A DNA stretch of 64,000 nt from Eudorina sp. 2006-703-Eu-15 (lineage: Eukaryota > Chlorophyta > Chlorophyceae > Chlamydomonadales > Volvocaceae), in NCBI GenBank assembly GCA_003117195.1, contig BDSI01000008.1:1801747-1865746 (forward strand). The letters are read 5' to 3'. The number at the start of each line of letters is the position of its first letter. Position 1 is the first letter of the stretch. The translations under genes and the position numbers were made by a program. Positions 56,226 through 64,000 of this stretch are shown one piece after another. Below the pieces are notes generated by a model that did not search any database, had not been told where the DNA came from, and saw only the letters and a program-made list of their open reading frames with translations.

Positions 56226-59200
56226 TCATCGCTGCTGCTGCTGCTGCCGCTTTGCCCGCACCCTCCTCGCCCCGGCATCCAGCAGCTCCTTGCGGATTCG
56301 TACGGCAGCCGGGGTCACCTCGATGAGCTCGTCCGCCGTCACGTACCTTCCGTACGCGTGTCACCACGTCCCCATTCGGCCGTTCCCATTCGCCCGTCGA
56401 CGTGCGGTCCCGGGTTGGGCGGACACCGATACGAGGAAAGCCCGGCAGAGTGGGGCAAAGAGGTAAGGGAGGTAAGGGAGGTAAGGGAGGTAAGGGAGGG
56501 GAGGGAGGTAAGGGAGGGGAGGGAGGGGGGCCGGCTTGATGACACTTTTCGACATCCGGTGTGGCAAAGACGTAGTGCCGTACATCCGGACAGCCACCCC
56601 TCCCCCCCCCACGTCTCCCTCTCTCTCCTCTCTCTCCCGCCCCCTCTCCGCCTACCTCAGATATCAATTCAAGACAGCGACACCGCGAAAACTCTCCCCC
56701 TCCCTCCCCTTCTCCCCCGATCTTCCCGCGGGCACCCACCCGATGGCGTCCTCCAGCGTCATGGCCCGCGGGGCCGCCAGCTGCACCTTCTCCTCCGCCG
56801 TCACACTGCGCATGTTGGTGGTCTTCTTCTCCTTCACCGGGTTGACCTGGGGAGGGCCGCGAGCGGCGGGGGCAAAGGGGGGGGCGCGGAAGGGAGGGGC
56901 GGAAGGGAGGGGCGGAAGGGAGGGGCGGAAGGGAGGGGAGAGACTGGGGAGAGAGAGACACACATCTACGGGGTGGGGGGGAGGGCGCTGAGAGCGGGAG
57001 GCCTCACGGGTGGTGTGGGGCCAGGGCCAGGGGCACAGAACCACACGGTTCCGCGAACTCCGTACGCACAACCGGAAGCTGTACGACACGTATGTATTGG
57101 GTACCGGATATAAGGCCCGACATGCGGAGCCCCGCAAGACTGTTCCGCCGCACAGCCTCCCGAGCGCTTTCCCCCGAGGGGCACAGCTAAGCCCGGAGAA
57201 TGCCCGTATGCCACACAACCGCCCCTGCCCAGCCCATAAAACAAAGAGTTGGCGGGATAAGTAGGAAGGCGGACGGCGAATGACGAACCGCGCAGGTCGG
57301 CACATGTCGGAGTGGGTGCGTCGGTATGTGTGTGTTCGTAACGAGAAGCCCGCCCGACCCAAACCAGGTACCAATATATGTGTGTAAAAGATAACTGAGC
57401 CGCGAGAAGCGAAGTCCAGCGTAATAGTCGATGTAGGCGAATAAATAAATAAATATATATATATGTGTGTGTGTGTGTGGTGGAGATGGTGGTGGTGGTC
57501 GGGAGGGTTGAGTATGGGTGGGTGAAAATAAACTGAGCCGCGAGAAGCGGAATCCAGCGGAACACAGGCGACACAGGCGATGGAAGCAGAAGTCACCGGG
57601 AACTCGAATTACGGACAACCCAGATGGAATGAACGGTGACCGCGTGTATGGGTGACCGCATATATGGGTGTTTAGATAAGAGACCCGCCCGACCCAAACC
57701 AGGCACCAATACGGGTGTGGGGGGCTGTACGGCGAGGTGGGGAGGCGGCCGCACTCACATCGAGATCGTCGTCCCGATTGTGTTCCCCCACCACCATGCC
57801 GCCGTACACGTCCGCCCCCGGGGCGATGAAGAAGGTGCCTCGGCCCTGCAGCTCCCCCAGCGCGTAGGCGGTGGCGCGGCCCTCACCCAGAGACACCATC
57901 ACCCCTGGGGGAGGGCGCGGTGGCGGCGGCGGTTGGGTGAAGTGCGGTTGGGTGGAGTGCGGTTGGGTGGGGTGGGGCAGGAAGGGGCCGGCCGGGCCGG
58001 CGACTTGGTAAAACGCAGACAGACACGGAGGTCAAGACGGGGAAGGGAGGGTACAGGAAAGTGGTAGACGTATTTATACTGAGGGAACCTGACAAGGGCT
58101 GGACCCCGCAAGCATGGCGAAGAGGGAGCGAGGGGTAGCAGGGGGCGGGCCGGGGGACCTGCGTGGGTGTCCGTTGAGGGGTCCAGTCGGATACGGCTAC
58201 AGGGATCGGCCGGTTGGGTAGTGGGTTGGGCCGGGTAATGACTGACAAAAGGAGGGCGACCAAGGAGGGGAGGGGAGGGGGCAACACGCGCGCGGGCACG
58301 CAGACCCTTAGAGACACCGCCAAAGACCACCCCACCCACCCCTCTTCCGCCCCACCCCACCCCATCCCACTCGCACCCTTCCGTACTCCCGCCAGCGGCC
58401 CTCTGTGGGGCGCATACCGCTGGAACACCCTGGTGAGGATGCCCTCCCCGCGGGTCATGTTGACGAACACGGACCTGGACACCACACCGTAGGAGGAAAA
58501 GGAAGGGGGCAGCGGGCGGTGGCGGTGGTGCGTCAGGTCGAGAGGCGCGGGGGATGCCCTCCTCCGCACGTAGCGCAGCGCAGCACAACACAGCACAGCA
58601 CAGCACAGCACCGCGCAAATCAACGCAGGACACGCCACAGGCAGCAAGGCGGACTTGACAGGATGCGCTCCGCGCCACGTCACCACCGCATAATAAACTA
58701 GCAATGGTGAGCAGCCGGGATATGCCGAACTTGAGCTGGGCCGGGGCGCGTCCTGGTGTGGTAAGGCCCGTGAGGGTGTGTAGGGCCCTCAAGGCGGCCC
58801 CCGGCAGCCCCCCATTACTTGGGTTTCTGGGTTTTCGTTCCTTCTTAAACCCCGACTTTTCATTTCACCCGCTACCTTCCTGCGACCGCTCGCCCCATGG
58901 AACGGGATCGATCCAGGGTTCTTGTGTCTCGCTTTAGTGCCAGTCGATTGCTGCAATCGATTTCAGCCGACGGCCCCACGGCACACGGCCGATCGGTCGG
59001 GCACCCCCTGGGCCCCCGCCCCCCTGGAGCCCCGGGTGGACCGCCTCTCACTTGAAGCCGATGAGGCCCCGGGAGGGTGCGGTGAAGGTCAGCCGCTGCT
59101 TGCCTGGGGCGACAAGGAGGGAGACGGTGGGTTGGGGGGAAGGCAAGGCAGGGGGGAGGCGGGGGGGGTGTAGGAAATTTGTGGCAAGGGGGCAATAAGG

Positions 59201-62200
59201 GAAGGAGGGAGATGGCGAATTGGCATAGATGACTGACTGCGCTGACGGCCAGACCAGTCAGTCCAACCAGACCGGCCACGCAAACAGGCAGGCAGGCAGG
59301 CAGGCAAGGGGTGAGGGGGAATCCCGGTGGCGCCTCGTCGCAATGGGACCCATGTACGGGTGCTGACGGGTCGGGGGCGCGTGTGCGGGGGCGCGTGTGC
59401 GGGGATGGGTGGGTGGGTGGGTGGGTGGGTGGGTGGGTGGATGGTGGGAAGGGGAGAACTACCCCCACCCCCCCTATTCCGCATTCCCGCCTCCCCACAG
59501 GGCTTCCCTGAGCTCCCTCCGCCTGCACCCCCCACCCCCACCCCCCACCCCATGACCTCGGATGTCGCTCGCGGCGCGGCTACCCCTTCCACCACCACAG
59601 GTCGGTGATGTATCTGTTCTTTTTGGGTTGGGTCGGGTCCGCACCTTGCTTGCTGCTGCTGCTGCTGCTGCACCGGCGGCGGCGCGGCCCGCGCCGCCAC
59701 GCGCCCGCGGTCTCTGTATCTCCATTGCTATGCAGGTACCTCGCCACGTAAGCATACCGAGTTGTTCTGGGTGTGCCTGGGCCTGTTATTTGGGTTAACT
59801 TCTTTTCAATTTAATCCCCACCCCCACCCTCCCCATGTCCCCACCCCCCAGTCCCCACCCCCAGTCCCCACCCCCAGTCCCCACCCCCCAGTCCCCACCC
59901 GTGTCCGGCAGCGGCACCATGTCCACCAGCTCCGCCCGCCTCTGCGACAGCGCCTCTATGACCCCACCCGCCACCTCGTCGGCCACCTCCACCACCACCT
60001 CCTCAAGCGGCTCCAGAACCTGTCCGCCTTCCTCCCTGGGGGTGTAACAACACAGGTGTGTGTGCGTGGAGGAGGGGGGTGAGGGGCAGGGAGGGGACAG
60101 GGAGAGGTTTGCGGATGGTCGAATGTGGGGGAGAATAGGTCGACTGGGTGCAGCCAAACCGACGGGCGGTCAAAAGCAGGCGGGGTCTGAAATCCGGGAC
60201 ATCGGCAGTCCGATGTGAGCAGGTACGGCTTCAGTACGACAGCGGCAGCAGACGGTAGCGCGGCACGGAGGGGCCACAGTCCGGCCGCTGGCTCCCACCC
60301 CCACCTGAGCAGCACCTGCGGCGGTGACACCGCCAGCTCCGCCCCCTCGCGCCTCATGCTCTCAATCAGCACCCCCAGCTGCAACTCCCCGCGGGCCTGG
60401 ACCTCGTACCGCTCCATACCGCCTGGGGGCCGGGGGCCGGGGGACGGTGGGTGGGGGGTGGGGGTGGGGGGACGGTGGGGTGGGGGGTGGGGGGACGGTG
60501 GGGTGGGGGGTGGGGGGGACGGCGGGGTGGGGGTGGGGGGACGGCGGGGTGGGGGGGGTGGGGGGGACGGCGGGGTGGGGGGGTGGGGGGGACGGCGGGG
60601 TGGGGGGAAGCGTAGGAAACGGGTAGATAGAGGGGGAGGGAGTGCAGGAAATTGGTGGTAGCCGGAGGGGGTATGGAGGGGCAAGAGGTTAGGGGCAGGG
60701 CCATGGGCTGGGCGAGGGGGATCGACATGGGTGCAAGAGCGGGCCGTACGGCGCCGCAGGGTTCGGCCACACGCTGCACAGGCTTATGACATATGACATA
60801 CGAAATACGCACGGGCATCATCGGATGATACCACGGCTGTCTTGGTGCGTATCTGCCTCGTCGCGAGATATGCGGGGGACCCGCGTCCCCGCGCCACCGT
60901 AACCCCCAACCCACCGAAACCCAGCCGCTAACCCCCCCACACACGAAAACACACCGGTTTTTTTCTGGGTTTGGCTTTCATTGTATCCCCACCCCCTTCG
61001 CCAATTTACTGTTTAACCCCCCCCCCCCGGGCGGTTGTGGGTGGGCTTCTTGTTTCACACACACACACGGTTCGACTCCGGGCGGCAACGTTCTAACGGT
61101 AGATATGGGTTCGAATCCCATCGTCGGTCCCCCGGATGAAATAGGTCGGGGTGTAGAGGGATGGATCCCTGGACAAGCGGCGGCCTTGGAGGAGCTGCTG
61201 GAGCCAAGACTTGGCTTCAAGGAGGCGACTGTGCCTCGGCGGACAAATACAGCGCTACTGACAGCGTGTGTACAGTGGAATGAGGAGTGGCTGGCCCCTG
61301 GGCCTCCGAATATTCAGATGGTTGAAGGACAACAGGATCGCAGCGCTCCTGCGATGATACAGGTGTACAGGCGCTGGTGTGCGTGCCTGATGGTAGTCAA
61401 ATAACGCGGCTGTAGAGCATGCGTCTGGTGGCAAGGGGGCTGTAGGCACCTGGGCTAGTTGAGCTGGCTAATGGACTATCAGGTGGACGCAGTCCTGTGA
61501 CGATTACGGTAGGCGGTGAGTACCCCCCTCGATGGGCGGTACAGTGTGGACTAAGTGGACTACGCCCCTCCTCATCAGAGGAGTGCTTCGGCGGTCTCCC
61601 GAATGGGGCGGGTTAGCGCCCCCGGCCAGTGTCGGCCCGGCAGATATGTAACGATACACACACACACACACCCCGGTGTGATACCGGGGATCGGGCGGGC
61701 GGGCGGGTTGCAATTCTAAACACACACACACGCACCCACCCGGCACCGGCGCCACCCTCAGACTGACGCTGGTCTCCGCCTCCGCCTGCAGCCTCTCGCC
61801 GATGGCCCGCCCGGTCAGCGCCTTGCCCGCCCGGCCCGCCAGAGGGGAGTCGTTGGGGCCGAACACCTAGACCGGGTAGATGAACGGGGGAGGGGGAGGG
61901 GGGAGGCGGAGGGGAGGGGACAGGGGGACAAGGGCCGGATTTGGGGGGGAGGTTGGCGCAGTGGATAGGGTGGGGTGGGTGGATGGGGGGGACGCGGGGG
62001 AGCTTCGGAGCTAGCTCGGTGGTGCACCGGATGGGGTGAGTGAGGGAAGGGGGTATAGGACATTGGTAGACATGTTCAGTGAGGTGGGGGGGGTAAACCC
62101 TTTCCCTCCTCTCCCCCCTTGCCCCACCATGGCCAGGGTGGGCGGGTCGATCCGCCCCGGGTCCAGCGGGGCGGTCACCTCGGGGCTGGCGAGGGTGTCC

Positions 62201-63321
62201 GCTATGGCCGGTGAGCCTGAGGGAGGGGCGGGGTGTATAGGAAATTGGTATACATGTTTAGAGGGGGCGGGATGGGATTGGTATGGGGGGTTGGAGTGAG
62301 GGCGTTTGGGTGGGTTGTGGGTTTGGTCGTGGAGACATGACCTTTTTGGAGAAAGGGCATGTCCCCCCTCCCCCTCCCCCTTCCCCAACTCCGCGTCTCC
62401 CTCCCCCCCCCTCCCCATCTCCCTTCCCCCCCTCCCCCCCACCCCCCCTTCCCCCCCAGTCCCACCTGGCCCACCGATGGACACGATGTCCCCCGCCACC
62501 GCCTCATCCAGAGGGATCTACACCCGGGAGGGAGGGGAGGGGACAAGGAAGGGGCCGGGCTGGAAGCGGCGATATCATCAAACCGGGGGGGACGCTGCGC
62601 GCCAAGACACATTTCGCGGCTTCGCTGTCTTGGTTGACACGTGGGGAGCCCCCCCGGGGTCGGAAGTGAAAAGGGGCGGTCGGGTGGGGCACGCGCTGAA
62701 ATGGGACGGCGTGGGGTTGCGGTCAATAGTAATAGTAACAGCACCAAGTCCGGTCCGAAGGGGAAGTGCATACAGCCACTAGAGGAGGTCTCGTCAGACA
62801 GGCAGTGCGCCTCCCCTACCTGGACCCCGCAAGCAGCTCATCAATGCAACGCCCCCCACCCCCCGGGGTTCTTTTAACCTCAGTGCCCAATGCAGGCTCG
62901 CACCTCCTCCTCCCCCTCCTGCGTCGCTCTGCCCCCGTCTGCCCTCCCGGCCATGCCCTTCCCACCTTGCTCATGCCCGCCCGCTTCGTGATGCGAGTAA
63001 CCCGGGCCTCGGGACCCACGGGTCCGCCCGCCTCGTAGCTCAGCACCCGCACCTGAGGTGAGTGAGGCAGCAACGGGGGGCGTCAGGCTTGCGGGGGGGG
63101 TTGGAAGGTGGCGGGGGAGGGGTGCGCGGACTGACGGGGGGGGGTGACAGGGTGGCTTGTGGCGAGGCGGGTTGCAGGGAGGTGGGGCTTGCGGGCGCAG
63201 GTGTGGGGGTTTAGTCAGGGTATGCCGGTCATACTGGGTTGCAGCAGTGGGGGATGTGGAGGGAAGAAGCACGGGGCCGGCCCAACTTGTCCCGGCATAG
63301 CATGGCACCGCATCGCACTGG

Positions 63322-63362
<41 letters not shown>

Positions 63363-64000
63363 GGGCAGGCAGAGCGGTCACGTGGGTGGACCATTCCGGT
63401 GGGCGGCCGCTTCCGTGGCTGGGTGCGGCCTGAGCTTATGTGTCACCCTCGATAAGGCCCCGATAAGGTCCCGATAAGGCCCCGATAAGGCCCCGATAAG
63501 GTCCCGGGGTCCACCACATTACCCCACCCCCCGGTCAGACAAGCTCCCGGGGGCCGGGGCTGACGGCTGAAAGGAGAGGCCACCCCTCGCCCCCCTTCCC
63601 CCCTTGTCTACCAATTTCCGATACCCTCCCCTCCCCCCCTGCCCCCGAGACCGCAAACTCCAGACGCACCTTGTCCCCGATGCGGATCCTGCCCGACGCA
63701 ATCCTGCCTGCGGTTTGTACGGCACCGCACCGTACGGACAGCCGGTCGTGGGGATGGGCGGAGGGGGTGCCGCATGAGGCTGGGAGGTGCGTTAGTGGTT
63801 CAGGTGGTGGAGGGGGCCGGGTCTCCCCCCGCCCAACTCCACTGCCCACACCCCTTCCCCAGGTCAGCGCTGTGCGATCCGTCTACCCCTTTGTCAATAA
63901 AGACAGCGATACTGCAAAAGGAGTACCCCTGTACCCTCCGCGTCCTCTCCCCCCCAACCTGAGGCATGTCCAGGGGTGCCCGCCTGCGCTCTGCCACACC
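56226..64000 (-). CDS. typA: TypA/BipA-family translational GTPase (5' part outside window)
   Basis: A ribosome-associated GTPase related to EF-G; plant and algal copies are usually plastid-targeted. The window holds domains after the G domain, on the minus strand: a tentative exon from beyond 64000 to 63959, then 63707-63670, 63052-62966, 62517-62466, 62216-62128, 61866-61740, 60422-60305, 60035-59899, 59103-59052, 58474-58377, 57904-57759, 56846-56740 and 56346-56226. Phases agree from 63707 onward. Family landmarks: [137 protein letters not shown] and [16 protein letters not shown]. The protein ends [10 protein letters not shown]. The GTP-binding domain and transit peptide lie beyond 64000. 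One short exon between 63959 and 63707 was not found. Introns are crowded with G-rich tandem repeats. Confidence 0.92.
56459..56527 (+). repeat. GGTAAGGGA tandem repeat
   Basis: About seven copies of a 9-base unit in the last TypA intron. Confidence 0.9.
56880..56940 (+). repeat. GGGAGGGGCGGAA tandem repeat
   Basis: About four copies of a 13-base purine-rich unit in a TypA intron next to the exon starting at 56846. Confidence 0.85.
57330..57380 (+). repeat. dispersed intronic repeat 2
   Basis: Contains AAGCCCGCCCGACCCAAACC then AGGTACCAATA. Related copies are at 57668-57715, 45873-45910, 42960-43000 and, more distantly, 43300-43330. Confidence 0.65.
57668..57715 (+). repeat. dispersed intronic repeat 2, second TypA copy
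   Basis: GTTTAGATAAGAGACCCGCC followed by CGACCCAAACCAGGCACC, same intron as the copy at 57330. Confidence 0.7.
58051..58084 (+). repeat. dispersed intronic repeat 1, TypA intron
   Basis: GTACAGGAAAGTGGTAGACG followed by TATTTATACTGAGG. Confidence 0.7.
59406..59441 (+). repeat. (GGGT)n microsatellite
   Basis: About nine GGGT units in a TypA intron. Confidence 0.9.
60441..60606 (+). repeat. G-rich minisatellite (GGGGACGGTGGGGTG)
   Basis: About six imperfect units of 25-30 bases in a TypA intron, adjoining the exon that starts at 60422. Almost free of A on this strand. Confidence 0.85.
61068..61128 (+). other. tRNA-like sequence with two exact box B motifs
   Basis: GGTTCGACTCC (61069-61079) and GGTTCGAATCC (61108-61118) both match the RNA polymerase III box B consensus. 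The second sits in a perfect T-arm (ATGGGTTCGAATCCCAT). No D-arm, anticodon arm or 5' acceptor strand could be fitted, so this is not an intact tRNA. It lies in a TypA intron. Confidence 0.5.
61561..61655 (-). repeat. compact structured element, copy 2
   Basis: The inverted partner of 27268-27370. The conserved part is 61655-61582, then hairpin CCTC-TGAT-GAGG (61581-61570), then AGGGGCGTA (61569-61561). It lies in a TypA intron. Confidence 0.75.
62051..62080 (+). repeat. dispersed intronic repeat 1, TypA intron
   Basis: GGTATAGGACATTGGTAGAC followed by ATGTTCAGTG. Confidence 0.7.
62233..62262 (+). repeat. dispersed intronic repeat 1, TypA intron
   Basis: GTATAGGAAATTGGTATACA followed by TGTTTAGAGG, a few bases upstream of a TypA exon in genomic order. 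Confidence 0.7.
63320..63370 (+). repeat. (GGCA)n microsatellite
   Basis: About twelve GGCA units in a TypA intron; the same tetramer as at 47094. Confidence 0.9.
63450..63503 (+). repeat. CGATAAGGCCCC 12-base tandem repeat
   Basis: Five near-identical units alternating GGCCC and GGTCC, in a TypA intron. Confidence 0.9.
63604..63628 (-). repeat. dispersed intronic repeat 1, inverted copy
   Basis: TTGTCTACCAATTTCCGATA, the reverse of the core, about 40 bases from a TypA exon. Confidence 0.65.

Noticed and set aside
59640..59730. A (GCT)n/poly-Gln or poly-Ala exon of the TypA gene
   Set aside because: Its phase fits neither neighbour, while joining 60035-59899 directly to 59103-59052 keeps phase and gives [16 protein letters not shown], the expected TypA sequence. 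The repeat is intronic.
61560..61600. CTGATGAGG in the structured element as a hammerhead ribozyme core
   Set aside because: The motif is absent from the other copy at 27268-27370, and no GAAA or GUC partners in the right order were seen.
63450..63503. Regular 12-base repeats as a CRISPR-like array
   Set aside because: The units are directly abutting with no spacers; it is a simple intronic minisatellite in a eukaryotic gene.

Overview
The window looks like nuclear DNA of a chlorophycean green alga close to Chlamydomonas and Volvox. Evidence: GC-rich sequence, genes split into many short exons with GT-AG introns, TGTAA (the chlorophyte poly(A) signal) downstream of several stop codons, a VFL1/LRRCC1-type basal-body protein, a plant-type plastid IspH with a transit peptide, and a TKL receptor kinase of a type I associate with volvocine algae. 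I rebuilt exons by hand from splice signals, reading frame and family similarity. Reading phase is kept across all junctions reported for the seven main genes. The first gene and the last gene are cut by the window edges.

Layout: 1-959 (+) is the 3' end of a Gln-rich protein with an AUX/IAA-like PB1-type C-terminus. 1926-4050 (-) is IspH, divergent from 4401-11674 (+), the VFL1/LRRCC1 orthologue with 15 exons. 14325-20643 (-) is a receptor-like TKL kinase with 14 exons. 22131-23280 is a truncated duplicate of part of the NSUN6-like gene found further right. 23574-24059 has WD40-like exon material, followed by a 2.9-kb array of a GGGTGT hexamer at 24205-27116. 29896-32215 (-) is a kinase-like gene with an HRDIRW catalytic loop and DLE in place of DFG, with an unusual nested inverted duplication just upstream. 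34.8-38 kb is a mobile-element zone, with a complete non-autonomous hAT element (8-bp target duplication) and a tyrosine-recombinase fragment. 39759-48290 (-) is an 11-exon NSUN6-type RNA m5C methyltransferase. It diverges from 48607-51500 (+), an unrecognised four-membrane-span protein with CP motifs at both ends. 52.2-54.6 kb has possible exons of an unrecognised gene. 56226-64000 (-) is the 3' part (more than 12 exons) of a TypA/BipA-family translational GTPase.

The genes do not form a pathway; this is ordinary eukaryotic gene order with two divergent pairs sharing short promoters. The interest lies in the non-coding structure: the hexamer array, two copies of a compact element that keeps its sequence but exchanges a hairpin, an A-B-A'-B' inverted duplication, dispersed intronic repeats in the NSUN6 and TypA genes, a tRNA-like double box B, and the duplicated NSUN6 segment.
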